NCBI RefSeq assembly: GCF_046719765.1
Contig: NZ_JABEBY010000005.1
Location: 1-64,000 of the forward strand
DNA: 64,000 nucleotides
Reading direction: 5' to 3'
Origin: Halonotius sp046719765
GTDB lineage: Archaea > Halobacteriota > Halobacteria > Halobacteriales > Haloferacaceae
The stretch's first letter is position 1, and the number at the start of each line of letters is the position of its first letter. Below the pieces are notes generated by a model. The model made no database searches and was not told the DNA's origin. It worked only from the letters and a program-made list of their open reading frames with translations. Positions 41,416 to 50,704 of this stretch are shown here, piece by piece. A program made the translations under genes and the position numbers.

Positions 41416-42672
41416 ATGCCCACTGAGGATAGACGCCGCGCCGGGTTCAAACAGCAGACCCGCCTCGCGGCCGCCCGCGAGCAGTTGCTGTCGGCGGTCT
41501 CCCCGCATGACCGCACCGAACGCCGCCGGCTGTCGCTGGCTGACGGCCGGGTGGTGGCGACGACGGTCACCGCGCCGAACCCGGTGCCGAACTACCAACG
41601 CGCCGCGATGGATGGCTACGCCGTCCAGGCCGGCGACACCGTCGGCGCGTCGAGCCGCAGCCCCGTCGTCTTGGACGCCCTCGACCGCGGCAGCGACTGC
41701 CGCCCCAACGGGGCCGTTCCGGTTCATACCGGCAGCGAAGTCCCGGACGGAGCCGACGCCGTCGTGAAGATCGAACAGGTCGAAGAGGTCGGCGATGAGA
41801 TCGAGGTCTTCGCGTCGCTCGCCGAGGGCAGAAACGTCGGCCCGGTCGGCGAAGACGTGACCGAGGGCCAATCGCTGTATGCGCCGGGCCACCGGCTTCG
41901 GCCCTCGGATCTCAGCCTACTGAAGTCGGTCGGGCGCAACGAGATAGAGGTCTATCAGCAGCCGACCGTCGGCGTCGTCCCGACCGGCGAGGAACTTGTC
42001 GAGGCTGATCCCGAACCGGGCGAGATCATCGAAACCAACGGGCTGACGCTCTCGCAGTTGGTCGACCGCTGGGGCGGCGTCGCAACCTACCGCAACACCG
42101 TCACCGACGACGAATCCGCGCTCCGGGCGGCGATCCAACGCGACCTCACGAAGGACGTGATCGTCACCACCGGCGGCTCCTCGGTCGGCGAGCGCGACCT
42201 GCTGCCGGAGGTCGTCGATGACCTCGGCGAGGTGGTCGTCCACGGCGTGGCGATCAAACCCGGCTACCCCGTCGCCCTCGGCGTCGTCGAAGAGACGCCG
42301 GTGCTCATGCTGCCCGGCAACCCGGTCGCCTGCATCGTCACCGCCCAGCAGTTCCTCCGGCCCGCCCTCAAGCGAGCCGGGCACATGCCCATCGAGGCGG
42401 TGCCGACGCGGTCAGCGACGCTGACACGCAAACTCCCCAGTGAGCCCGGCAGTCAAACCTTTGCCCGCGTCGAAACGAGCGAGGGCGACGGTGACAGCGA
42501 GACCGATGATGGCGACGAGAACGGGCTCACCGCAACTCCCGTCCGCACCAGCGGCGCAGGGATCCTTTCGAGTGTCGCGCTGGCTGACGGCTGGGTCGTC
42601 GTCCCCGAAAATCAGGAGGGGTACAGCGCGGGCGAAACAGTCACCGTCGAATACTGGGAGGCGATGCCATGA
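41416..42672 (+). CDS. moeA: molybdopterin molybdenumtransferase MoeA
   Basis: A 418-aa enzyme that inserts molybdate into adenylylated molybdopterin. Visible motifs are RAAMDGYAVQAGDT, the active-site region VVPTGEELVE (GTGDEL variant), VTTGGSSVGERD and LPGNPVACIV. The C-terminal domain IV has an acidic insert (GDGDSETDDGDE). A second MoeA gene begins 17 nt downstream, so both are probably one transcript. Confidence 0.93.
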   Translation: MPTEDRRRAGFKQQTRLAAAREQLLSAVSPHDRTERRRLSLADGRVVATTVTAPNPVPNYQRAAMDGYAVQAGDTVGASSRSPVVLDALDRGSDCRPNGAVPVHTGSEVPDGADAVVKIEQVEEVGDEIEVFASLAEGRNVGPVGEDVTEGQSLYAPGHRLRPSDLSLLKSVGRNEIEVYQQPTVGVVPTGEELVEADPEPGEIIETNGLTLSQLVDRWGGVATYRNTVTDDESALRAAIQRDLTKDVIVTTGGSSVGERDLLPEVVDDLGEVVVHGVAIKPGYPVALGVVEETPVLMLPGNPVACIVTAQQFLRPALKRAGHMPIEAVPTRSATLTRKLPSEPGSQTFARVETSEGDGDSETDDGDENGLTATPVRTSGAGILSSVALADGWVVVPENQEGYSAGETVTVEYWEAMP

Positions 42673-42688
42673 GCGCGGAGGATCGACG

Positions 42689-44647
42689 ATGACCAAGGAG
42701 TTCCGCACGCTGGCCGATCCCGACACCGTCAGAGAGACGATCGCTGATCTCGATCTCGGCGGCAGGGTCGAACAGGTCGATCTGCGTGACGCCCGCGGCC
42801 GCGTGTTGGCCGAGCGGATCGACGCTGCCATCGACGTGCCGGGGTTCGATCGCGCGGCGATGGACGGTTACGCCGTCCAGGCCGGCGACACCGTCGGGGC
42901 GGACGAGGTCGAGCCGGTCGTCCTCAACCTTGCTGGCACGGTTCACGCCGGCGCAGAGCCGGACGTGACAGTCGACCCCGGCAGCTGTGTCGAAGTCTCG
43001 ACCGGCGCGGTCATGCCGCCCGGTGCCAACGCGGTCGTCGTCGTCGAACGAACCGACGAGATTGAAGCCGACGACGGCGACACCGCCGGCGACACCGCAA
43101 TTGAGATCCGCACGGCGGTCGCGCCAAGCGAGAACGTCATGCTCGCGGGTGCGGATATCGCCGCCGGCGCGCGCGCACTCGGCCCCGGAACGCGGCTGAC
43201 GCCGCGGGAGCTCGGCCTCCTGTCGGCGCTCGGCGTCGACGAGGTGCCGGTTCGGGCGCGCCCACGCGTCGGCATCATCTCGACGGGCGACGAGCTTGTC
43301 CCGCCGGGCGACTCGCTCAACAGCGAGCGCGGCGAGATCCACGATGTCAACACGACCACGATCGCCGCGGGCGTCGACGCTGCCGGCGGCGAACCCGTCG
43401 TCTACCCCCACGCCGGCGACGACTTCGAGGCGATGGAGAATCTCCTTCGGCAGGCTGCCGACGAGTGTGATCTCGTTGTCTCCTCGGGGTCGACCTCCGC
43501 CAGCGCGGTTGACGTGATCTATCGTGTCATCGAGGAACGCGGCGAACTCCTGTTGCACGGCGTCGCGGTCAAACCCGGCAAACCGATGTTGGTCGGCCGG
43601 ATCGACCACCCCGACGGCGACAGCGAGACCGCAACGGGAGCCGGCGACGCGGCGGCCCGGTCGGCCTACATCGGGCTGCCGGGCTACCCCGTTTCGGCGT
43701 TGACGATCTTCCGCGTGTTTGTCGCGCCGGCGATCCGGGCGGCCGCGGGCCAGCCCGCGCCGACAACCGCAACCGTCGACGGCGAGTTGATCGCCCAACA
43801 GCGACACGACGAGGGCCGGCTTCGCCTGCTGTCGGTCGCGCTGATCGAGGACGCCGACGGTGAGACGCTGGTGTACCCGGTCGACAAAGGGTCAGGGGCG
43901 ACGACGAGTCTCGTCGATGCCGACGGCGTCGTTGCGATCGACGCCGACACCGACTACCTCGCGGCCGGCGAATCGGTGACGGTACAGCTGTTCGATCCTG
44001 ACGTGCGTCCGCCGACCCTGCTCGCGGTCGGCGAGGCTGATCCAGCACTTGCCGAACTGCTGGATTCGCTTGATCGCCCCCGATTCCTCCCGGTTGGGAG
44101 CCGCGAGGGGTTGCGCCGCCTCCGTGAGGGGATCCCTGATCTCGCGGTCGTCGCCGGCCCGACCGACCGCGCGGTCGATGCGGTCGATATCGGCGGCTGG
44201 TCTCGGGAATGGGGATTGCTCGTCCCCGACGGAAACCCCGACAGCGTCGACGGCCTTGGCGATCTCATCGACGGCGATCTCCCGTTCGTCAACCGCAACC
44301 GGGAATCGGGGCTGCGGGCCGGCTTCGATGCCGAACTCGACGCGCTGGCCGACGCGCGTGGGGTCGATCACCGCGATCTGACCGCCGCGATCGATGGCTA
44401 CGAGGCAACTGTGAGTGGGGTCGAAAGCCCCGCCCGCCGGGTCGCCGACGAGCGGGCGGCTGTCGGGCTCGGGCTGCGGGCGACGGCCGACCGCCACGAT
44501 CTCGGCTTCGTCTCGGTCGGGACACAATCTGTCCGGCTGCTCGGTAATCCGGATCGGGGTGGGAAACCCGCGATCGACGCGGTTCGGGACGCAGTCGAAA
44601 CGCTGCCGGCGGCCTGTTCGTCACTTGCGGGCTACCAGTTTGAGTGA
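42689..44647 (+). CDS. moeA: MoeA fused to a periplasmic-binding-like (LysR substrate) domain
   Basis: A 652-aa fusion. Residues 1-430 are MoeA (FDRAAMDGYAVQAGDT; ISTGDELVPPGD; SSGSTSASAVDVI; GLPGYPVSALTIF); the rest is a PBP-like domain (LLAVGEADPALAELLDSL...AAIDGYEATVSG...LGLRATADRHDLGFVSVG). This architecture is common in archaea and some bacteria and may sense molybdate or tungstate. It shares near-identical sequence with the upstream moeA around the AMDGYAVQAGDTVG region. GGAGGA precedes the ATG. Confidence 0.92.
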   Translation: MTKEFRTLADPDTVRETIADLDLGGRVEQVDLRDARGRVLAERIDAAIDVPGFDRAAMDGYAVQAGDTVGADEVEPVVLNLAGTVHAGAEPDVTVDPGSCVEVSTGAVMPPGANAVVVVERTDEIEADDGDTAGDTAIEIRTAVAPSENVMLAGADIAAGARALGPGTRLTPRELGLLSALGVDEVPVRARPRVGIISTGDELVPPGDSLNSERGEIHDVNTTTIAAGVDAAGGEPVVYPHAGDDFEAMENLLRQAADECDLVVSSGSTSASAVDVIYRVIEERGELLLHGVAVKPGKPMLVGRIDHPDGDSETATGAGDAAARSAYIGLPGYPVSALTIFRVFVAPAIRAAAGQPAPTTATVDGELIAQQRHDEGRLRLLSVALIEDADGETLVYPVDKGSGATTSLVDADGVVAIDADTDYLAAGESVTVQLFDPDVRPPTLLAVGEADPALAELLDSLDRPRFLPVGSREGLRRLREGIPDLAVVAGPTDRAVDAVDIGGWSREWGLLVPDGNPDSVDGLGDLIDGDLPFVNRNRESGLRAGFDAELDALADARGVDHRDLTAAIDGYEATVSGVESPARRVADERAAVGLGLRATADRHDLGFVSVGTQSVRLLGNPDRGGKPAIDAVRDAVETLPAACSSLAGYQFE

Positions 44648-44671
44648 CGACGACGCGATCTATCGGCTCGA

Positions 44672-44848
44672 TCAGAGAAACCAGACGATTGCACCACCGA
44701 CAACGACTGCTGCCGGAATCGCCTGTGCGATCCCGACCGCCGTGAACCCGCCGCCGTTTGCGATGCCGAGCACTAGCAACCCAACGAACGCGAGCAACGC
44801 GACTACTTTCGCAGTGATTGAGCCCTTTGGTACCTGGCTGTTATCCAT
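44672..44848 (-). CDS. 58-aa small membrane protein
   Basis: A short frame reads MDNSQVPKGSITAKVVAL and continues with two hydrophobic helices separated by NGGGFTAV, ending IVWFL. The two-helix plan and good codon use support a real gene, although no family is recognised. It is convergent with the moeA fusion (24-nt gap). Confidence 0.6.
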   Translation of the reverse strand: MDNSQVPKGSITAKVVALLAFVGLLVLGIANGGGFTAVGIAQAIPAAVVVGGAIVWFL

Positions 44849-44893
44849 ACACGACGCTCCGATCAGCGCGACACAAAACCGTTGCCAAACGGC

Positions 44894-45271
44894 TCACTCT
44901 TCGTGCGTTGTGTCATCGTCGACGCTGTTCGTTTGATCAGTGGGAGCGTCAGCACCGGGTACTGCCTCGTCGACCTCATCGGCTGCCCCTTCGATCGGGA
45001 GCTCATCGAGTTGACCGGCGATGGCCGCCGCGTCGGCGGCGACAGCGTCGTAGTCGGCACCGGCCTCGGCGGCGACCGCCCGAATGTGGGTCGCCAACAA
45101 CGAGAGGGTGTGAATGCTCGGCGCGTAGTCGCTGGCCGGATCCCTGGCGACGACGGTGTCGACGGTCTCGTCGTTGCGGATGACGCCGAGATGGAGCGCG
45201 GTGATGGCGTCGTCGTCCAGCAGCGTCCGTGCACGGTCGCGGTCGGCGGTAAAATCGGTGCGGTCGCTCAT
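44894..45271 (-). CDS. hypothetical acidic haloarchaeal protein
   Basis: A 125-aa protein starting MSDRTDFTADRDRARTLL, mostly helical with a segment DDDAITALHLGVIRNDETVDTVV and an unstructured acidic C-terminus (DQTNSVDDDTTHEE). No family or active-site motif is visible. It lies 45 nt upstream of the 58-aa membrane protein gene, with which it may be co-transcribed. Confidence 0.55.
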   Translation of the reverse strand: MSDRTDFTADRDRARTLLDDDAITALHLGVIRNDETVDTVVARDPASDYAPSIHTLSLLATHIRAVAAEAGADYDAVAADAAAIAGQLDELPIEGAADEVDEAVPGADAPTDQTNSVDDDTTHEE

Positions 45272-45337
45272 AATCAATTTCGGCGGAGAACGCTGAAAAA
45301 GACGCGGGTTGGGCGACGCTGGCGCGACACTGCGGCG

Positions 45338-46186
45338 TTAGTCGTCGGGTCGCGGCCGGCCGACGTAGATCGAACTGACGACCGAGAAGGGATCATACAC
45401 TGACTGGTGGCACTGGCAGTAGACCTTATCCTCGGCGTCGTAGTTCGCGGAGCCACCGATCGTCTTGTAGCCCGGCACACAGCAGAAGTGCGTACACTTG
45501 TTTAGGTAGGCCATGACGCCTTGGTCGGTGCTGGCTTCGAGCCACGGATCATCCTGTGCGGCTTTTTCGATCGCCTCCGAGCGGATGATCGCCACCGGCA
45601 TGAGATTCTCGGAGTCGGCTGATCGCCATTTCGCCTGTGCCGGCTTGCCGAGACCGGCCCGGCCGATCCCGTTGCCCCACTCGGTGTAATCATCGAAATC
45701 GCTGATATTGAACCGATCGCCCGCGGATTTCGCGTCCTGTTGCCACGCGTAATCGGATCCTTCGATGGCGACAAAGTAGTTGTCCGACTCGTAGCTCGGG
45801 GTGAGGGCATTGTTCGATTCAAGCCCGCAGTACTGGAACCACTCCTGGGAGTAGGTGACACCCGACCCCTTGAAATCCTCCGCTTTGGCGACCTCGAACT
45901 CGACCCCCTGTTGCTTCTCCGTTGTTACTTCGGGCCAGATGCCCTTGATGAAGCCGTCGTCGTCGATCTCGATGGGGATCTGTGGCATCCCACGCGGGGC
46001 CGGGCCGGCGGTGTTTTCGATAACGCGGGCTTCGACAGTCCCACCACCCGCACCTGAGGCGGTCGTCAGCGTGTTGACAGAAACCGCGCCGGTCGCGCCA
46101 ACGCCGGCGAGCGCGCCACCGCCGACGACGCCTTTCACGAACCGCCGTCGCCCGGATTCTGGGGGATATTTGTCGTCTTCGCTCAT
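45338..46186 (-). CDS. Rieske iron-sulfur protein
   Basis: A 282-aa exported protein with a Tat signal (GRRRFVKGVVGGGALAGVG) that probably stays as an N-terminal membrane anchor. The [2Fe-2S] motifs are C231-T-H233-F-C-C236 and C257-Q-C259-H260; by homology C231, H233, C257 and H260 bind the cluster and C236-C259 form the disulfide. This is the bc1/b6f-type Rieske of a menaquinol-oxidising complex or nitrate reductase chain. No cytochrome b or halocyanin gene is adjacent. Confidence 0.9.
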   Translation of the reverse strand: MSEDDKYPPESGRRRFVKGVVGGGALAGVGATGAVSVNTLTTASGAGGGTVEARVIENTAGPAPRGMPQIPIEIDDDGFIKGIWPEVTTEKQQGVEFEVAKAEDFKGSGVTYSQEWFQYCGLESNNALTPSYESDNYFVAIEGSDYAWQQDAKSAGDRFNISDFDDYTEWGNGIGRAGLGKPAQAKWRSADSENLMPVAIIRSEAIEKAAQDDPWLEASTDQGVMAYLNKCTHFCCVPGYKTIGGSANYDAEDKVYCQCHQSVYDPFSVVSSIYVGRPRPDD

Positions 46187-46315
46187 ACCCGAGGGTTGGT
46201 CGCAGGCGTGAAAAGCATGACGAATATCTGACCCCGAACCAGCCGAAATCAGCCTGCTTGTCCCCTCGTGCGTGGTATATCTGTCGAAATCGTCCGAATA
46301 ACCGATGTGGTGAGA

Positions 46316-46323
46316 CTTTTAGG
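46316..46323 (+). promoter_or_regulatory. TATA box of ppc
   Basis: CTTTTAGG lies about 27 nt before the ppc ATG at 46347, giving a leaderless arrangement. It resembles one half of the metal-responsive box, but no second half follows. Confidence 0.45.
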
Positions 46324-46346
46324 AGTGGGTTGTTCTACCATACGGT

Positions 46347-49040
46347 ATGTCTTTGCACAACCGAGGTGTGCGGCAGGACGTCCGTGAACTCGGTGCCCTA
46401 CTCGGTGACGTACTCAAAGAACAGACCTCAAGCGACGCGTTCGAAACCGTCGAAGCCCTCCGGAAGACAGCGATCGCCTACCGCGACGACGAGATCGACT
46501 CCCGGGAGGAGCTGCGAGACACCATCGATCAGCTCTCACCGGGCGAGGAAGGCGAGGTTGCCCGCGCGTTTACCACCTACTTCGAGCTCATCAACCTCGC
46601 CGAGGAGCGCGAACGCGTCCGGGCGGTGCGGACAGGCTCTCAGGAAGGCACCCTCGACGACAGCTTTGATCGAACTGTCGAAACGCTGACCGAGGCCGAT
46701 GTCGACGCCGAGAGCGTCGAGGGCATCCTTGAGGATGTGTTGATCGAGCCGACATTCACCGCCCATCCGACGGAAGCCCGCCGCCGAACGATCAAGGCCA
46801 AGCTCCGCTCGATCGCCGACCACCTCCAGACGCTGGACGAACACAACCTCACCGACCAGGAAGCCGAGGATGTCTGGGAGGATATCAACGCCGAGGTGAC
46901 AAGCCTCTGGCAGACCCGACAGGTTCGACAGCGACAGCCCGAACCCCAAGACGAGGCGCGCAACATCCAGTGGTATCTCGAAAACACGCTGTTCGATGTC
47001 GTCGGCGAGGTCTACTCGGAGTTCGAGGAGGCCGTCACCGAAGAGTACCCCGATGTCGACATCCCCAAGCTCTTTGAGTTTCGCTCGTGGGCCGGCAGCG
47101 ACCGGGACGGCAACCCGTTTGTCACCGTCGATGTGACCGACGAGACGCTGGCAACCCAGCGGGATATCGTCCTCGATCGGTACAAAACCCGGCTCAAGCG
47201 GCTCTCGGCCGTGTTGAGCCAAGACGGCGACCGGTATGCGACGACCGGCGCGTTCACCTCCTCACTGGAGGCCGACATCGAACGCTTCCCCTCGGTCTCC
47301 GAGGAAGCCAAGGAACGCTACCCCGAGGAGCCCTACCGCCAGAAGTTTGGGCTGATGCGGGAGCGACTCGATCGGGTCGGCGACGTGCGCCCTGGCGGCT
47401 ACGAGGATAGCGAGGAGCTGCTGGCGGATCTCGAAACCGTCGACGCCAGCCTGCGGGCCTACGGCGGCGTCGACATCGCCGACACGTTCATCCAGCCGCT
47501 GATCCGCCAGGTCGACACCTTCGGCTTCTCGCTGGCCAGCCTCGACCTCCGTGATCACCGCATCCAACACACCAAAGCCCTCGATGAGGCTCTCGCAAAC
47601 GAGGGGATCGACTACCGCGGCCTCGATGAGGACGAGCGCGTCGAGCTGCTGACCGACGCCATCCTGCAGGACGAGCCGCTGCTCGATATGGAGTCGCCGG
47701 GTGAGCTCAGCGAGGAGTCCCAGAAGGTCATCGACCGGTTCCTCGCGCTCGGCGACTGGCAGACAGAGTACGGGATGGAGGCCATCGACACCTACTGTAT
47801 CTCGATGGCCGAGGAGCCCAGCCACGCCCTCGAAGTCCTCTTCCTCGCCGATCAGGTCGATGTGGTCTCGCTGCCCGAGCATGTCGGCATCGACATCGTT
47901 CCCCTGCTTGAAACCGAGTACGCGCTCAACGGGGCCGACCGGATCATGGGGACGTTGTTCGAAAACGAGGCCTACAAGCAGGCCCTTGAGATCCGCGGCA
48001 ACACCCAGGAGATCCTGCTTGGGTATTCGGACTCAAACAAGGAAAACGGGTTTATGGCCGCCAACTGGGATCTGTACAACAACCAGCGTCGCCTCGCGGA
48101 GATCACCGACAACTACGGCGTCACGATGCGGATGTTCCACGGCCGCGGCGGCTCGATCTCCCGCGGTGGCGGCCCGATGAACCGCGCGCTGCTCGCCTTG
48201 CCCAACGAGACCGTGACCGGCCAGGTCAAGTTCACCGAGCAGGGTGAGGTCATCGCCGAGAAATACGGCACCCCGCGGATCGCCGAGCGCAACCTCGAAC
48301 AGATGCTTGACGCCCAGATTCGGGCGCGCCACAACGCGATCGAGGAGCCGATCGAAGATGTGCCCGACGAGTGGTGCGACGCGATGAACACGATGGCCGA
48401 CGCCGCCCGCGAGGCCTACCGTGATCTACTGGAAACCGATGGCTTCGTCTCCTACTTCGAGCAGGCGACGCCGATCACGGTGATCGAGAACCTCAACCTT
48501 GGCTCGCGGCCGGCCTCCCGCTCCGAGGAGCGATCGGTCGAGGATCTGCGGGCGATCCCGTGGGTGTTCTCCTGGACCCAATCGCGGTGTATCCTGCCGG
48601 GCTGGTACTCGATCGCCGCGGGGATCGACGCCTATCTCGACGACGGCGGCGACCTCGACACGCTCGCCGAGATGTACGAGGAGTGGCCGTTCTTCCGGAC
48701 GACCTTCGATCGGGCGACGATCGCACTCGCCCGAACGGATCTCGAGATCGCCGACGAGTACGCCGCTCTCGCCGACAGCGACCTGCGCGAGGAGTTCCAA
48801 CCCCGGCTCGAAGCGGAGTACGAACAGACCGTCGAGTATATGCTGGAGATCACCGGCCGAAGCTCGCTGCTGCGGCGTGAGTGGTTCGAAGATAGTCTTG
48901 AACGCCGCAACCCCTACGTCGATCCGCTGAATCTGCTGCAGACCCACCTGTTGAGCCAGACGCATCTCACCGAAGCCGAGGAGCGAACCCTCCGGCTGAC
49001 GGTCAACGGGATCGCTGCCGGGATGAAAAACACCGGATAA
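46347..49040 (+). CDS. ppc: phosphoenolpyruvate carboxylase
   Basis: The 897-aa bacterial-type enzyme carboxylates PEP to oxaloacetate, replenishing the TCA cycle. The first catalytic His is in FTAHPTEARRRT, the second signature is LGYSDSNKENG, the Gly-rich loop is FHGRGGSISRGGGP, and the C-terminus ends MKNTG as expected for the active-site tail. Length matches the family. It stands alone with its own promoter. Confidence 0.96.
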   Translation: MSLHNRGVRQDVRELGALLGDVLKEQTSSDAFETVEALRKTAIAYRDDEIDSREELRDTIDQLSPGEEGEVARAFTTYFELINLAEERERVRAVRTGSQEGTLDDSFDRTVETLTEADVDAESVEGILEDVLIEPTFTAHPTEARRRTIKAKLRSIADHLQTLDEHNLTDQEAEDVWEDINAEVTSLWQTRQVRQRQPEPQDEARNIQWYLENTLFDVVGEVYSEFEEAVTEEYPDVDIPKLFEFRSWAGSDRDGNPFVTVDVTDETLATQRDIVLDRYKTRLKRLSAVLSQDGDRYATTGAFTSSLEADIERFPSVSEEAKERYPEEPYRQKFGLMRERLDRVGDVRPGGYEDSEELLADLETVDASLRAYGGVDIADTFIQPLIRQVDTFGFSLASLDLRDHRIQHTKALDEALANEGIDYRGLDEDERVELLTDAILQDEPLLDMESPGELSEESQKVIDRFLALGDWQTEYGMEAIDTYCISMAEEPSHALEVLFLADQVDVVSLPEHVGIDIVPLLETEYALNGADRIMGTLFENEAYKQALEIRGNTQEILLGYSDSNKENGFMAANWDLYNNQRRLAEITDNYGVTMRMFHGRGGSISRGGGPMNRALLALPNETVTGQVKFTEQGEVIAEKYGTPRIAERNLEQMLDAQIRARHNAIEEPIEDVPDEWCDAMNTMADAAREAYRDLLETDGFVSYFEQATPITVIENLNLGSRPASRSEERSVEDLRAIPWVFSWTQSRCILPGWYSIAAGIDAYLDDGGDLDTLAEMYEEWPFFRTTFDRATIALARTDLEIADEYAALADSDLREEFQPRLEAEYEQTVEYMLEITGRSSLLRREWFEDSLERRNPYVDPLNLLQTHLLSQTHLTEAEERTLRLTVNGIAAGMKNTG

Positions 49041-49186
49041 CGCGTCGACGCGGTGGGTTTGTAGCGGTCGCTACGTGTTTTTGTTGCGTTGCTGTCGTCG
49101 AGTTCTATCGCTCAACAGCCGAACGTACGGTTGCAAAAGCGTGATCGCAAGCATCGTGGAGGAGGAACCGTCAGCGGGAAACGATA

Positions 49187-49222
49187 CCCACACGCCGTGG
49201 AGTGCCTCAAGTGGCGTGTGGG
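49187..49222. repeat. perfect hairpin between convergent genes
   Basis: CCCACACGCC and GGCGTGTGGG form a perfect 10-bp stem with a 16-nt loop in the 243-bp gap after ppc. There is no T tract next to it. It may be a processing or termination structure, or the end of a lost IS200/IS605-like element. Nothing else is visible in the gap. Confidence 0.6.
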
Positions 49223-49283
49223 CGTGCCCGGAAGATGATCGGATGGAGTGACACCGATCACAGAGTGTGCGTACTGCGACCGA

Positions 49284-50234
49284 TTAGGGTGCACCACCTC
49301 CGTTGCCAGCGTTTCCGTTACCGTTGTTGCCCGGATTTCCGTTTCCGGCGTTGCTCGGGCCGTTACCGATGCCGTTGTTACCCGGACTGTCGTTCTCGTC
49401 ACTGTCGCTGTCACCATCGTCGTCAGCGTCGGCCGCGTCTGCGTCATCCGGGGCGTTGCCTGCGTTGCCGGCGTTGTCAGGCGCGTTCTCAGCACCGCGA
49501 TCGGCTTGCCCGGGTGCGTTACCCGCGTTGCCGGCCTGTGGGGGCGCGTTGCCAGCGTTGCCCGGTCGGTCGGAGGCGTTCCCCGATCCGTTGCCCGGTG
49601 TGTCAGGCGCGTTGCCGGCTGCCGAGGAGACGATCGGGCCGAGTTTGTCGTACTCGCCGTTCTGGAACGCGCTGATGAGCTCGTGAATCGTTGAGACCTG
49701 ATCAGGCACCGGCTCCGGCATCGCTGTCGGCGGGCCCTCGTCGTCTTGGGCCACGAGCGAGCCGTCCTCGACCGCGTAGACGGTGGTCTGGGTGACGCCG
49801 TCAACCATCACTGCCACGTCGATGGCTGAACGGTTGTTGAGGTCGAAGGCGACGGTGCCGTTCTCGTCGGTCGCACCCACCTCGGTGCCGTTGATCGCGA
49901 CGGTCGCGTTTGCGACAGCCGAGTCGTTTTGGGTCACCGAGACGGTGACCGTGCCATTGTCGAGCGTTGTATCGTACGCGAACTCGACATCGGTTTCGTT
50001 GTCGTCGGCATCGTCGGTTTCGTTCTCGTCGGTATCGCTGTCGTCCGCATTGTCCTCGAACCCGTCATCATCTGACGCGTCGTCATCGGACATGTCGTCG
50101 CTGTCGTCAGTTTCGTTCGTGTCCGTCTCATTGGTCGCCTCATCGGCGGTCTGGGCTGCGACCGCGCCCGCGGCGATCGGGACGGCCAGCAGGCAGACAG
50201 CCATCACTACAGCCATGATCGTGGTTCGGTTCAT
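49284..50234 (-). CDS. secreted low-complexity acidic protein
   Basis: A 316-aa precursor with a signal peptide (MAVVMAVCLLAVPIAAGAVAAQ), an Asp/Glu/Thr-rich linker (residues about 30-85), a beta-sandwich-like domain (YDTTLDNGTVTVSVTQNDSAVANATVAINGTEVGATDENG) resembling bacterial Ig-like folds, and a C-terminal Gly/Asn/Pro-rich region with repeated GNAG and GNAP units. Many N-x-S/T sequons suggest N-glycosylation. There is no PGF-CTERM signal. It is probably a surface or released protein of unknown role. Confidence 0.7.
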   Translation of the reverse strand: MNRTTIMAVVMAVCLLAVPIAAGAVAAQTADEATNETDTNETDDSDDMSDDDASDDDGFEDNADDSDTDENETDDADDNETDVEFAYDTTLDNGTVTVSVTQNDSAVANATVAINGTEVGATDENGTVAFDLNNRSAIDVAVMVDGVTQTTVYAVEDGSLVAQDDEGPPTAMPEPVPDQVSTIHELISAFQNGEYDKLGPIVSSAAGNAPDTPGNGSGNASDRPGNAGNAPPQAGNAGNAPGQADRGAENAPDNAGNAGNAPDDADAADADDDGDSDSDENDSPGNNGIGNGPSNAGNGNPGNNGNGNAGNGGGAP

Positions 50235-50368
50235 TGCGATCCGGCCTACTGGCGGTACCTACTTCAACCCGGATAGCAGTCGCTTCGAATTACCGCGTTT
50301 TAGCCACAGTTGCGCCCGTTTTCGCCGGATTACAACTCAGAACAAGCGTCAACAGAATTTTATAGGAG

Positions 50369-50704
50369 TTACTGAGCGCTGCCAGCCAACTCTTCGGCGA
50401 CGACGCTCACGTCCAACAGCGCGGGATCGACGGCCAAGTCCGTCTGCCGCGTTGCGACCTCCGGTAGCGACTGCTCGCTGTAGACGATCACGCGCACCTC
50501 AGGGTTCAACTCCTTGGCCACAGGAATCCCGCTGGCCTCTCCCACATCGGTCAGCACCACCATCGCGGCGTCGTCGATGCCGGCGGCCTCCAGCGTCGAC
50601 GACGACACGACATCTTCAATCCGGGTGACGCTGAACCCCTCATCGGCCAGGGCGTCGCCCAGCCCGTCGGGATCCTGGCCGGCGACGATTGCGGTCTCGC
50701 TCAT
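50369..50704 (-). CDS. small Rossmann-like haloarchaeal protein (DUF7126-like)
   Basis: A 111-aa protein starting MSETAIVAGQDPDGLGDAL with alternating strands and helices (AAMVVLTDVGEASGIPVAKEL; VRVIVYSEQSLPEVA), similar to a minimal TrkA-N/nucleotide-binding fold. The family label DUF7126 is from memory. Its ATG overlaps the guaA(b) stop codon by one base, placing it at the end of a pyrG-guaA(b) operon and hinting at a nucleotide-related role. Confidence 0.7.
   Translation of the reverse strand: MSETAIVAGQDPDGLGDALADEGFSVTRIEDVVSSSTLEAAGIDDAAMVVLTDVGEASGIPVAKELNPEVRVIVYSEQSLPEVATRQTDLAVDPALLDVSVVAEELAGSAQ

Noticed and set aside
45498..45515. TTTAGGTAGGCC inside the Rieske gene as a sixth metal box
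   Set aside because: It lacks the inverted CCTAAA half and lies within coding sequence.
46316..46349. Metal-box-like sequence before ppc
   Set aside because: Only a single CTTTTAGG half is present, with no inverted partner at the proper distance; it is best read as a TATA box.
49112..49804. Thr/Arg-rich minus-strand frame overlapping the secreted protein gene
   Set aside because: It is an out-of-frame shadow of the Gly/Asn-rich region, with a composition unlike halophilic proteins.
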